Assembly: GCA_022457155.1 (NCBI GenBank)
Contig: JAJGOT010000311.1
Coordinates: forward strand, 840,501 to 904,500
Length of the DNA: 64,000 nt
Source of the DNA: Cladopsammia gracilis
Taxonomy: Eukaryota; Cnidaria; Anthozoa; Scleractinia; Dendrophylliidae
Direction: 5' to 3'
The notes beneath the pieces are model-generated. The model ran no database searches and was not told where the DNA came from. It worked only from the letters and a program-made list of their open reading frames with translations. Below, in pieces: positions 22,803 through 32,860 of this stretch (within the stretch, counting starts at the first letter, position 1; each line of letters begins with the position of its first letter). A program made the position numbers and the translations under genes.

Positions 22803-25602
22803 GGTTGGATATAATACAATAAAATTTAAATGTTATGGAGAAAGACTGGAACCTAATTGAAAAGAAATGACAATAGCGAAAAAATGATAACATACAGACC
22901 TATCTTAAAGTCAGCTGGAAAATATATTAAACATATATACAAGGCTAGTAAAGAAAAAGTTTCTCACTACCCACATTTCATTTAAAGCTGGTTTTAAATC
23001 CTTAATCAATAATGTCTCCTTAATTCTACAATGGATATCCGATCACCCAGTTGTTAAAATTTCAAAATGATCCCATTTAATGTTGTCTCCATAGCATTTA
23101 AATTTTATTGTATTACTGATCCAACCGTCACTTCTGAAGATGTTGAAGCATACGAAACGTCAAGTCATTAATCAAAGTTTTTTACAACATGCGTTGTTTT
23201 GTCACGTTTATAACCGCAGTGTGTATTTTATTTTTGTCCAATTAATGTTCGAAGTCCTTGGCGCTTGTTGTACTGACACGTTCTCCGTCAGAATTTCCTT
23301 CTATGAGCTGCAAGTTTCGAGAAGATGGCGTGGCACTGGCCGACGCCATCTTGTTTGAGCAAGCGCCTGAACGGCCTCTGAAGGTTAACCGCTGACCAGC
23401 TACGTCCAGACTTCTTTCGAGTCAGTTCAGACTTCAGTTAAGAAAACCCTTCTCTCAAACACAAAAGCAAATCATCACAATGCTTTTGAATTCTAAAATT
23501 TAGCATTTAAAATCTTTTGAGTGCTGAAATCTAGATCAAAGTTATGCAAAATGCTAAATAATGTTACCAATAGCAATTCTTTTTACAGAAAATGTGTGAA
23601 AAAAATGTTTGTTTATCCAAATAATGCCAAAAAAAAAAAAATGTTAGCATAATCGGGGAGGGCATAACTACCACAATAGCATCACGATATACAGACCTCG
23701 GCAGCAAATTGATGTCCGTCCAGAGTATGTTCTGATCCTTTCGAGTTTGTCGATCCCCAGTGAAGGTGAAACTGAACTGTGGTATAAGTTCCATTAAGAC
23801 CGCCTCCGCTTACGTTGAATACACGATCGGGAAATGACACTTTCAAGGAATGACCGTTGTTGAGAGCAGTGAAATTGACGCCGGCTGGTTTACTGTTGTA
23901 GTTGACAAGGGTAAAGGCACCAAGACCTGAATCGTATATGGCTGCAGTACTGTTAATATTTATAGGCGACTGTTTGGAGCCGTTATAACATGCGCCACCC
24001 CAATTGGAGGGTCCTAAGGAAGAGTTAGAAAGACATTATCAGGGGCGGATGCAGGGGGTGCGGTTCCCTTGAAGTCGTTTCGTTACAACATGAAGTCGAT
24101 TCACCTCACCTAACACCTTAAGCTGTAGCTTTAGGATATATGGTAATTTTTATTCTGTTATCTTTTTGTAATTTCTAAAAAGATCACGATGTTTTTTAAT
24201 TTGTAATACATGTTTCGATGTGACTCACATATTCGTCAGTTTCAAAGAGTGTTTGAAAAACCGTTTGAACTTATAACAACCTAAAGAAGCATTCATAATT
24301 AACTATGATTACATAAATTAATAACAAAGAAAGAAGGCGTAAATAATAGCAATACCTAAAGCATAAGTTGACGTGTTTGACTTGTTGATTTAAATTGGGC
24401 TTTTCCCAGTTGATGTCATTGCCATTTCAATCATATACGCAAACACACCCTTGCGATATTTTACCTTCAGTTTCGTTTTACGTTTTATGGGAACACCAGA
24501 TGTGATTGCATGAATCTTACAAGAAACCACAGGAAGAAATATGGGGGGGGGGGGGGGGGGGGGTTCGGAGGTCAATTGTATTTAAAAAACAATAAAACAA
24601 AATATGTAAACAATGACGTCGACACAACTTCGCCTATCGGATGAAAAAAAAAAAGAGAGACGAAAACATACCCTCAGCGTCATTTGGGTTATAGCTCCAT
24701 CCTAAAAGAACAACAAACATTTACGTTTTAGATCGGTTGATAAAAAGGATTTTAACAAGACCATACTTGTAACAGGAAAATATACAAACATTTGCCAGGT
24801 AACAAAATAAGTTTCGAAGGCTTCTTGGCCGTACAAACACCCAAGAAAAATTAAGCCTAAATAACATTAATTTAGGGTCTGACCATTCAAATGAAAGCTA
24901 CTGAGCAGTACTTTCCTGTGGTACTGTTTATTATGTTGTACAAGGTGGTTCTAACTTTTGAGTCTGTGGATGAAATCCTAAAGTGTGACCATTCAAATCA
25001 GGAAAGCTACTGAGCAGTACTTTCCTGTGGTACTGTTTATTAACCTGTCCTAGGTGGTTTTAACTTCTGAGTCTGTAGATGAAATCCTAAAGTGTGACCA
25101 TTCAAATGAAAGCTATCGAGCAGTACTTTCCTGTGGTACTGTTTATTATGCTGTGCAAGGTGGTTCTAACTTTTGAGTCTGTGGATGAAATCATAAAGTG
25201 TGACCATTTAAATGAAAGCTATTGAGCATTACTTTCCTGTGGTACTATTTATTATGCTGTACAAGGTGGTTCTAACTTTTGAGTCTGTGGATGAAATCAT
25301 AAAGTGTGACCATTTAAATGAAAGCTATTGAGCAGTACTTTCTTGTGGTACTGTTTATTATGCTGTACAAGTTGGGTTTAACTTTCAAGTCTGTGAATAA
25401 AATCCCAAAGAGTGACTATTCAAATGAATGCTCTTCAGCAGTGTTTTGGCAAAAAAAGAAAATGTTTTTTTAAGTCCAGATTTTCTGGACGCCCCTTTAA
25501 AGAATAAACTAGTTAACTATTTAAAAGCACCAACTCACCAGACACCAGTGCAAGAGAAACTCCGGTGAAGTATAAAACTGCCGTCAACAAATAATTAGCC
25601 AT
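19002..25602 (-). CDS. Secreted, GPI-anchored alpha carbonic anhydrase (7 coding exons, 312 aa)
   Basis: Catalyses CO2 + H2O to bicarbonate + H+ at the cell surface or in secreted space. Coding exons (minus strand): 25602-25539, 24701-24672, 24013-23697, 21697-21605, 20871-20808, 19624-19464, 19211-19002. Every junction is GT-AG and the phases agree (1,1,0,0,1,0). Residues 1-21 form a signal peptide. Zinc ligands are H114 and H116 (QFHLHWG) and H139 (exon 4). The proton-shuttle His is H86 (NNGHS) and the gatekeeper Thr is T220 (GSLTTP). C40 and C224 are the only mature cysteines and match the disulfide of extracellular family members. The last ~20 residues are hydrophobic after a small-residue stretch, as for a GPI signal. 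The active site looks complete. Introns carry many mobile elements. A 5' UTR acceptor precedes the ATG. In corals this family supports calcification and carbon supply; that role here is inference. Confidence 0.95.
19391..19436. repeat. (CAA)n microsatellite in a carbonic anhydrase intron
   Basis: Imperfect CAA/ACA repeat just downstream (on the gene strand) of the sixth coding exon. Confidence 0.9.
19700..19910. mobile_element. G/C-run-bounded repeat, second family, copy 2 (partial)
   Basis: 'atgacgggggtgctcgtcg' at the left and 'accaatctacaaattt' plus 'gagtacctc' and a C-run at the right match the complement of 18279-18606. It is inverted relative to that copy and sits in intron 5 of the carbonic anhydrase gene. 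Confidence 0.7.
20246..20611. mobile_element. Diverged TIR element in carbonic anhydrase intron 5
   Basis: The left end 'gctgtgcttacatcggcacc' followed by GAAAC is answered by GTTTC and 'gccctagtgtgaacacagc' at the right. Inside are repeated 'aaacatgttt'/'aaacgtgttt' motifs. No coding capacity. Confidence 0.65.
21245..21269. repeat. G homopolymer (~23 bp) in carbonic anhydrase intron 4
   Basis: An uninterrupted G-run followed by 'acgtgtgtacgtagta'. Similar runs occur at 18279, 24543 and 48690. Confidence 0.9.
21990..22165 (-). mobile_element. tRNA-derived SINE, copy 1 (intronic)
   Basis: On the minus strand it carries a Pol III B box, GGTTCAATCC (22037-22028). It shares 'gaggtcacaggttcaatcct' and a 5' flank with copies at 31735 and 32020. 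The A box region is diverged here. It lies in intron 3 of the carbonic anhydrase gene. Confidence 0.7.
22692..23235. mobile_element. TIR element (~545 bp, ~150-bp arms) in carbonic anhydrase intron 3
   Basis: The left arm 'aaataaaatacacactgcgg' is answered by 'ccgcagtgtgtattttattt'. Complementarity continues through 'gacttgacgtttcgtatgc' and 'aaccgtcacttctgaagat'. The interior is unique and non-coding. Confidence 0.85.
24040..24065. repeat. Solitary hAT-type end motif
   Basis: 'caggggcggatgcaggggg' resembles the left terminus of the hAT MITE at 52223. No partner end is visible nearby, so this is a remnant at most. Confidence 0.35.
24543..24563. repeat. G homopolymer in carbonic anhydrase intron 2
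   Basis: About 20 consecutive G followed by 'ttcggaggtcaattg'. Confidence 0.9.
24880..25440 (+). repeat. Minisatellite, ~106-bp period, ~5 units (intron 1 of carbonic anhydrase)
   Basis: 'agtctgtggatgaaatc' recurs at about 24961, 25070, 25176, 25282 and 25388 (intervals 109, 106, 106, 106), with 'gaccattcaaatgaaagct' and 'gcagtactttcctgtggtac' between. Related units occur at 27500, 49250 and 51527. Confidence 0.95.
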
Positions 25603-25629
25603 GATTGACAATTAAAGCTTGAACTTTTC
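25603..25629 (-). other. 5' UTR part of the first coding exon of carbonic anhydrase
   Basis: On the minus strand, TTTCTTTCAG ends at 25630 and is followed by 27 nt with no ATG before the start codon at 25602. This is a good 3' splice site and implies a non-coding leader exon further upstream. Confidence 0.6.
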
Positions 25630-25639
25630 CTGAAAGAAA

Positions 25640-26639
25640 CAAGAGGCGGAGGCATAAGTTTATAACAGTTACAAAATGCCAGGCGCTATAACAATGTTTT
25701 AATTTTAGTTTATTTTATTTTAACCATTGAGGAGGAGTGAGAACAAAAGCAATGGTAACTTGGCTCACGCGCGTTTTGCCATGCTGTTACCTGCTTCTCT
25801 TTTGTCGGATTCTGATCATGATTGGCTCATTGTTGCGTGCATTCTTGGTTTGCACTTCCGTCATATCAATATTCAGGAGCATTAAAAAACAGATTTCGAT
25901 CCCAAAATGTTTATTGTATTGAAGAAAATTGAAAACTACACATGTGGACTAAATTTTGAAGCCCAAGAGCATTTCGTTGAAGAGTTATAGGCAAACGAGT
26001 ATTAGACATTTTTAGTAAAAACGTATGGAGCGGCCATCTTTGCGTACCCCGATATTTCCCTAGGGGAGGGGTCGGCTGAATACAGGCTTACCAAAAACCC
26101 CATCACAAAAGATTGGATTCACTATAAGTTCCATTAAATCGATATTGTTGCACTGGTATCGCATATCACCTTTTATAGTTTAGATTTTTATAATATTTAG
26201 GACGTCATGTGCAAACCAGGAACAGATGTTTATTTTTTATCAGATCGACGAGGCCGGCTCGAGAAATGCAATAAATTAGGTTAATTAACCGAGAAATAAC
26301 TGATTAAAATAATAATGATTAAAACGGGCTTTTGGGAAGCAGGACTGAGAATGCAAATTGTCTATTGAATTTGATGACCGGCCTTCTGTACCGACCATCT
26401 CATCGGCAGCAGAAAATTGATTTCGCTTTTGTATTTTTCAGCATATTTTTAAACTGTTCGGAAGAGGGTTTCACAGAGCAGATACAGAGTAAGAGAAAGT
26501 ACATTAGCCGTATGTCACAGGGTTCACGGTTGGAATAATCAGTAGCTAGAAGTGTAGTCGGTAGGAGCGGAAATTACGCAGGGTAAAATTCTTTTAAGAA
26601 GGTTGATAAATAGGCCGGGGTAAGTCTATAAAGAGTCTA
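25640..26639. other. No gene recognised
   Basis: Part of the presumed 5' intron of the carbonic anhydrase gene. The short plus frames at 25737 and 26332 lack support. Confidence 0.45.
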
Positions 26640-26770
26640 TTAAGTAATGATCCGCATAAGAAGGATAGCGCTGAACGGCAATGGAATGTCAAGCACAATG
26701 GAATGTCAAGTTTTTTCATTGTTACAACTAGTGATCTCATTGGCCTAGACTCAAAAACTCAGTTAAGCTA
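26640..26770. repeat. Dispersed repeat shared (inverted) with 10870-11000
   Basis: 'aatgatccgcataagaagga', 'cattgttacaactagtgat' and 'ctcattggcctagactcaaa' match the reverse complement of the interior of the TIR element at 10199-11225. Confidence 0.75.
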
Positions 26771-26885
26771 AAAAGTTAAGGTTCAAGGTGCATTTTGTCT
26801 AATTTTTTTAAGGTTTCAAGTAATTTGAGACCCAAAGGCCTCCCGAACAACTTTTTTAACAAAACGATTTCTTTGGGTGATCCTA

Positions 26886-27285
26886 CCCCCCCCCCCCCCC
26901 CCCCCCCTCAACAAAGTTTTGTACGGGATGCTCCGCCCCGAGGTCCAAACCCTTACCCTTTCATATACCGTTTTTGACAGAAAAGGTACCCCTTTCATAT
27001 ACCTTTCACTGAAAAGGGTACCCCTTTCATATACCTTTCAATGAAAATGGTACCCCTTTTCAGAGCCTTTACGTGCGTCTGTTTGTTATATTTTGAATGG
27101 CCTTTTTTATAATACTTAAATGGCAGTTTTCCCTACCTTTTTATACTTCAACTCGTCTTTTCCCTACCCTTTCCTATTCTTCGTGAAATCTCTACTCTTT
27201 CATATACCTCCAGCCTCAAAAAGGTACCCCTTTCGGGCGGAGCATCCCCGTATAGCCTATTATAGGGAGTACCCCTCCCCCCCGG
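26886..27285. mobile_element. G/C-run-bounded repeat, copy 2
   Basis: Same interior and orientation as 16685-17119 ('tgctccgccccgaggt...', 'ctttcatataccgtttttga', 'gggcggagcatccccgtata'). It opens with a C-run of ~22 where the other copy opens with a G-run. It ends in a C-run. Confidence 0.85.
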
Positions 27286-27365
27286 GCTCCTAACACCCTG
27301 CAGTTATATCTTATGACTAATAATACTGATTTTGTCAACAGTTTAACTATTTCGCTAAACGTCGA

Positions 27366-27420
27366 AGATCTGAAAACGATATTCTATTACAAGACTGCAG
27401 CAAAACTCGCAAAAACACCT
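27366..27420. repeat. 'agatctgaaaa / gcaaaactcgcaaa' module, copy 1 of 5
   Basis: The phrase 'agatctgaaaa', then 'ctgcagcaaaactcgcaaa', recurs at about 32867, 34158, 37492 and 42868. Each of the copies at 27366, 32867, 37492 and 42868 lies 0.5-2.3 kb on the 3' side (gene strand) of a leader-exon block. Confidence 0.8.
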
Positions 27421-27509
27421 TTGGGATGAACTCTTTACCTCCCAAGAGTGCCGAAAACCAAAATTCAAGAAAAATCACAAATTTCGTTTTGTGAAATATT
27501 GAAAAACGA

Positions 27510-27690
27510 ATGGCACCATGCAAAAGTACTGCTGAAGAGGTTTCATTTGAATGGTCACACCATAGGATTTCGTCCACAGACTCAAACGTTAGAACAAATG
27601 GTACCATGCAAAAGTACTGCTGAAGAGGTTTCATTTGAATGGTCACACCACAGGATTTCGTCCACAGACTTAAAAGCTAGAACAACACTA
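27510..27690 (-). repeat. Minisatellite family, 2 units of 88 bp, inverted
   Basis: 'ccatgcaaaagtactgctga' with 'ggtttcatttgaatggtcac' occurs twice, 88 bp apart. It is the complement of the array at 51527. Confidence 0.9.
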
Positions 27691-27846
27691 CATGTCTCTA
27701 TAATTGATTCTGTGAGTGCAAGGGTTAAGCAAGAAGAATTCAAATAATCAACAATAGCGTTGATTAAATTCAAAATGTCTATAGGCTTTGATGGTCCTCC
27801 TATATCGACAAGTTCCTTAGCAACACTGGACAAATATATTTCAGTG

Positions 27847-27878
27847 TTTATTTATTTATTTATTTATTTATTTATTTG
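27847..27878. repeat. (TTTA)n microsatellite
   Basis: Eight uninterrupted TTTA/TATT units. Confidence 0.9.
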
Positions 27879-28332
27879 AATTTTTTAGCTTTCTTCTGCT
27901 AGAAATAGATAACTGGAAACAGAGAAAAGAATGACATTGTTTCATTACCTGGAGCTGTTTCCTAGTTTTTGGACATGAACGAAGGCGGACAATCGAATGT
28001 TGTTGGCGGAGCGATGTTATGATGTTAGTTTGCAAACAGTACGAGCTTTCGTTTTCCATGAAAAGGATTAAAAGCTTACAAAACATAAAAAGCTAATCTC
28101 CCGAGAACAATTTTGAGATAATGACTTGATTAACATGAAAATGTCTGTTGATCTTGGTGCATATATTTACTATATTTATGATCACGTACAAATTTTAATA
28201 TCCACGCAGAAGGAAGTGTCAGGTATGAAGTAAACTGACTGATATTTTAGTTAGTTGAGAAATTCAAACAACTTGCCAAAAGCATAGTCCAGTCACCGCA
28301 ATACCATTAAAAAACAGAGTTGTTAGCATTGT

Positions 28333-28992
28333 TGGTCGGCGTAGTTTGCGGTCTTTCTCGAAGAACCACAGGCAGCCCAAGCTCACGTCACGAGAAAGTG
28401 AAGAATTAATTATTAGCGTGTGTGAGACGGGACGTGACCCTTCGATGAAAGGGGTATTGGGTACTTTGTATGGGGAAAAAATAATGTAGATTTCGAACGC
28501 TTGATAAAGCGAAATTTAGGCATTAATTCAATAAAGTGATTCTATTGAACTCACCTCTGGTTTATTCTTTTGTCCTTTGGCGTATTTCAAGCCGTTCTCG
28601 GTTGTTTTGTGACCACTGTTATTCCCTTCATTATTAGCGGTGTGTGAGACGGGGCGTGACCCTTCGATTGAAGGGAATAACAGTGGTGACAAAACAACCG
28701 AAAGCGGCTTGAAATACGCCAAAGGACAAAAGAATACACCAGAGGTGAGTTCAATAGAATCACTTTATTGAATTAATCCTTAAATTTTGCTTTATCAAGC
28801 GTTCGAAATCTACGTTATTTTTTCCCCCATACAAAGTATTAAATTTTTAAAACGGCCACCGCGTAACCCAATACCGCTTTCATCGAAGGGTCACGTCCCG
28901 TCTCTCTATTCGCTTTCTCGTGACGTGAGCTTGGGTTGCCTGTGGACGAACTGAAGCACTTAACGTAGGCTTTAACCGCAAACCGACCCGCC
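28333..28992. mobile_element. Large palindromic element (~660 bp) with an internal duplicated end
   Basis: Arms of ~300 bp: 'aggcagcccaagctcacgtc' is answered by 'gacgtgagcttgggttgcct', and 'tgaactcacctctggt' by 'accagaggtgagttca'. 'gtgtgtgagacgggacgtgac' (to 28437) recurs near the centre as 'gtgtgagacggggcgtgac' (28640-28659). Non-coding despite small frames. Confidence 0.8.
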
Positions 28993-29649
28993 CAGTATTA
29001 GAAAAACTTATTTGGGTGTAAATGATTCTAAGTTCTGAGCAAAAAGCCAGTGGCCTACGCGAGACTCGCGAGTTTGATGTCCGCTCTGCCAGTGAAGCGA
29101 GACTGCAAATAAATAACTTGCCCGTTGCAAAGCATGAAACATTTTAGCAGAAAATCAGTACTGACCAGTACTGGCAACGACTTCTCACAAACGAAGTGAT
29201 CTGAAAGTATTTTTACAAAAGTTAAAATTCCAAACAATCCTTCATTGTATATCACTGAGAATATTTGATATCGTTTTTTTAATGTCCGGCGGATAAGTTC
29301 TTAGTTACGATAAAATTTGAACCACAAGATCAGTGACAAACTTAACCACCATTTAAAGTTCGCTTGATCAGGGAACAACCAAGGCCGGAACAAGTCATGA
29401 CAAGTTAAGAAAGAAAACTTGGGAAGATACGGAAATGAGCCTCTCGCCAGCCAAAATAAGCTCCCAATCGGCTGAGCTAGCACTTATCAATGACATGAAT
29501 ATACAATAGACGTAAGTCACAACACACCGTTGCTACCGGAAACTTTTACCTGGAATATTGCAAATTTACACCATAACTCAATGGCAAGATATAGAAATAA
29601 AAAAGGTATATAAATAGGAAGAAGATATTTAAAAAGGCGAAAATTTTAC

Positions 29650-29715
29650 CTTTGAGTTGCAGCTTTTGATGCGGAGCGACTTGTTTGGACAATTGAGTGA
29701 TCACGTTCACTGACA
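29650..29715 (-). other. Leader exon 1 (U1), putative 5' UTR exon of carbonic anhydrase
   Basis: On the minus strand the block ends in CTCAAAG|GTAAAA, a good donor. It contains no ATG, and could splice to the acceptor at 25630. The same block, ending CTCAAAG|GTAAC, recurs at 33396, 38251 and 43619. The 5' limit is set at an initiator-like TCAGT and is inferred. Confidence 0.5.
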
Positions 29716-29805
29716 GCTACGGGGAAATGATATACAGCAGTTGCGCTGAGTCAAACCTCCCTTTGTCTAGCCCAGATAAGTTTGTTGTATTGTGATTGGC
29801 TACTT
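29716..29805 (-). promoter_or_regulatory. Putative promoter of leader U1
   Basis: Upstream on the minus strand: a TATA-like TATATCAT (about 29729-29735), a GACTCAG element, and a CCAAT box AGCCAATCACAAT (29791-29802). All three positions are conserved in the other three copies (TATA-like sequence varying). Confidence 0.45.
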
Positions 29806-29912
29806 GGAACAATAAATTCGTCTTCTTTTCAGCTGATTGGAATCTTATTGTTTAGCAACACAATGCAATGTGTAAAATTTAATTACTTTTGAAAATGTCA
29901 GTATTATTGGTA

Positions 29913-30000
29913 ATTTCTTGGTGTTGCGGATGGTATGATCACCAAATGAAGTAAAACAAAAGATTCAAAAGACACTGAACAATACCCACACCACAACACA
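29913..30000. repeat. Fragment of the MITE found at 45671-45946
   Basis: 'tttcttggtgttgcggatgg' followed by 'gatcaccaaatga' and 'cactgaacaatacccac' matches the complement of the right half of that element. Confidence 0.75.
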
Positions 30001-30299
30001 CCAAGCCGAACACCCGTGCTATTTGCAGGTATAAATATATTTTCAACAGTTTTTTTTCATAATTCGCAGTTCAGACAACTGCTCTGCAACCTACAATTTT
30101 CCCTTAGAGACAAACAAACGCACAATTGAGAAAAACACAAATGAAAAATGCATACAAACTTATTATGTAATAGATAAAAAATGAGTGAGGGATGTAGCTA
30201 AGAGCCGGCTACCGGCTAATTTCACCACCTGAAAAAAAACTTATCACCGGCTGAAATGTCACTAGAAAACAAAGACTTTAGGAGATTTTGAAGGTGCAC

Positions 30300-30450
30300 A
30301 AGTCAGAAAACCGGTTGAACTTGTTAATGAGCCTGCTAAGTGTTTTCTTTGCTACACTGTCTGCGGACAAGCCGTGCATGATCTTGTAAGTTATGAGGAG
30401 GATCTTAAATTCAATCCTCTTTTCAACTGGAAGCCAGTTGATATGGCTTC
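30300..30450 (-). pseudogene. LINE reverse-transcriptase C-terminal fragment
   Basis: The minus frame contains INWLPVEKRIEFKILLITYK followed by IMHGLS, the familiar 'LHWLPV..RI.FKILLLTYK..HGL' signature after the RT domain of CR1/jockey-type LINEs. The fragment is short, with no poly-A or target duplication recognised. Confidence 0.75.
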
Positions 30451-31293
30451 TCAAACGCGCATGAAAATACAATGCAATAAAGCAAATATATTGAATTCTC
30501 TGTGTAATTAGCACCATTTGTTTTAATGAGAAACAGAGAGTGCATTCTTTTGCATTTTTCACCGACTCTCTTTCTGCACACATTTGTAGAGTTTGAAAGT
30601 TGTTTGCCTCGTGTTAGTAGTCATTCAGTATTGTAGTTGATGCATGATGGCGTAGATCAAGGATGGCGGAGCGAGAAGTTTTTGCCGCCGTATTTTTTAA
30701 TGACTGGCTCATGAAGTTTGTCATGGAAGTAGCTAAAGAGTCGGGTGAAAGGTAGGCTCGATAACCAGCCGCTGTTCGGGAAACGAGCCCGCGCTCAGAG
30801 ACCGGACGCGAGAAAGCGGCGGAAATCGAGCCTAGGTGAAAGGTATCCACCCAGAACTGTGTACGGGATAGTATGTGGTCTGAAGCGTCCTTTGTAAGGC
30901 AAAAATGGTGTCGAGGCATTGAATCCACTTGATGCTCAGGATAAAAGGTATGGGAAATTAAACAAAGTTTTCTTTGCTTGTCAGTGGGGTATTATTTCTT
31001 TCGGGAATATTTTAAACAAGAGGCTGCAAGCAGCCTATACTCATGCGCATGCGTACGAAAGTTTTATGATATATTTTAAACATGATAAGATGTCCGATAT
31101 GAAGAAGAGTTACTCCTTTCATTCAGTCATCGTTCCTGCAAACTGCGTTCTGTAAAAAATTGAATGTTTTGTAAATGAAGGCTGTACCACAATGAAGCCA
31201 GTGATTGTTCTACGTCTTAAAAATACCTAACGTGAACATAGTAATGTAAGTAGGGTTGTAGATGCTGTCGTGACACTTCAGTAACGCTGTTTT

Positions 31294-31349
31294 ACCGGAA
31301 GTGAGAGTAGCCGGAAGTCACTAAACAGGAAGTCTATTAACCGGAAGTG
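31294..31349. promoter_or_regulatory. Cluster of four ETS-like motifs
   Basis: ACCGGAAGTG (31294), GCCGGAAGTC (31310), ACAGGAAGTC (31325) and ACCGGAAGTG (31340) lie in the same direction at 14-16-bp spacing. GGAA core sites of this type bind ETS factors; the function here is inferred. Confidence 0.45.
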
Positions 31350-31734
31350 CCAATTTAAAATATGCGTGCATAAATTTGCATGCAAAATCGTGACACAAAA
31401 AAAAAAATAAACTGACAAGAAAAACAGAGCCCATTTTATAACTCATGCCGCTACGCGCATGAGTAATTATTATTTAATTTCAGTAGCATGCTCTTCTTGT
31501 TTGATTCATTAGGTTTGGGATCTTTCGACGTGCTTTAAAGATACAGAGATGAAGACGCTAATTAATAATTGTCTGTCTTATTGTAATTTTCAGGCTGCTA
31601 ATTAAAATTCAAGTGTCTTGATCAGTTTTTGAACTAATCAGTCTACCTTCTATAGCTCAGAAGGAGGTCGGACACTTATTGAGAATTATATAACGTAATG
31701 TCGACACTTAGAATTTTATTTTCAATAAATTTTT

Positions 31735-31935
31735 AAGTGTAAAAAGGAAAATCTAAACTCCCCACTCAGGATTGAACCTGTGACCTCAGCTAGGCTTAGA
31801 CTTACATAGTCTACCGTACCACTGTGCCGCCTACATTCTCGGGTTGCTTAGGCCTAAACTGGTAACCCCAACCTCGACTAAAAGCTAACCAGTTACTCCG
31901 TTATATAAGTCTCAATAAGGTGTCCGACCTCCTTC
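31735..31935 (-). mobile_element. tRNA-derived SINE, copy 2
   Basis: Minus strand: A-box-like CGGCACAGTGG (31829-31819) and B box GGTTCAATCC (31778-31769) in tRNA-like spacing. The related flank 'gttatataagtctcaataag' is shared with copy 3. Confidence 0.8.
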
Positions 31936-32019
31936 TGAGCTATGGAATCGAGACTCTTCCGAACTAATCGGTGATGTTTTGATCTGTATTTTCATTGGGT
32001 ATCAATTTTCAATAAATTT

Positions 32020-32225
32020 AAGTGTAAAAAAGAAAATCTAAAATCCCCACTCAGGATTGAACCTGCGACCTCAGCTAGGCTTAGGCTTACATAGCCTACC
32101 GTACCACTGTACCACCTAGCTTCTCGGGTTGCTTAGTCTTAAATTTAACTATATAAACTGCTGCCCCAAACCTCAACTGAAAGCTAACCAGTTACTCCGT
32201 TATATAAGTCTCAATAAGGTGTCCA
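32020..32225 (-). mobile_element. tRNA-derived SINE, copy 3
   Basis: Minus strand: A box TGGTACAGTGG (32114-32104) and B box GGTTCAATCC (32063-32054). It lies ~285 bp from copy 2 in the same orientation, with the same flanking phrase 'tcaataaggtgtcc', so the two look like a tandem duplication. Confidence 0.8.
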
Positions 32226-32860
32226 ACCTGATTTTGGAGTATCCATTCCAATCACCACCATTTTACAACGCATCGCATTGTTCTTTCTGCATGAAGTGTT
32301 GACAATAGCCCGTGGATTAAAATTAGAAAAATTACCATAAATATAATTTTGCATTCGTGTTTGTTCGGGAGCCTTCGGAAGCGCCGAAAAACAAGCAAAT
32401 TCAGCGCGGATATAGAATTTCATGAGATGACACGGCAGGGAGGTAAACTAGGTGTATTGTAGATTGTCATATCTGACGCGAAGTTTTTAAATGGGCTTTC
32501 AAAAGGAAGATATGAGGCTTCAAATTCTAATATGGACAATTTTACTCCTTTAAAAGCTAATAACTTTTAATTAAAGTTGAAATTAAAAAAATGGCTTCCG
32601 ATATGACACAATAGAGGTTTTGAGGGATCAGTGAGTTGTGAAATCAACTTGCTTTGTGTTCTACTCGAGGAGCAAACTTGGACACAAAATCACGTTTTAC
32701 AAATTTTAACTTACGTGCATTACAGCATTACCGTAAAGCGAGCGGATTCATTGAATAAAAGAATAGTACTTGTGAACTCCCATTATTCTCCAATATATCT
32801 GTCAAGTTTTAGCGAAATCGGCCTTTAAAGGCCCAATTTCTAAAGCTTTTAAAAGTGGCA
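32226..32860. other. No gene recognised
   Basis: AT-rich DNA between the SINE pair and the second leader unit. Small overlapping frames only. Confidence 0.45.

Noticed and set aside
30614..30928. 104-aa minus frame
   Set aside because: No recognisable domain, and it adjoins LINE debris. It could not be supported as a gene.
31760..32120. tRNA genes suggested by Pol III boxes
   Set aside because: The A and B boxes sit in a repeated unit with shared long flanks, in several copies, and no convincing cloverleaf could be drawn by eye. A SINE explains it better.
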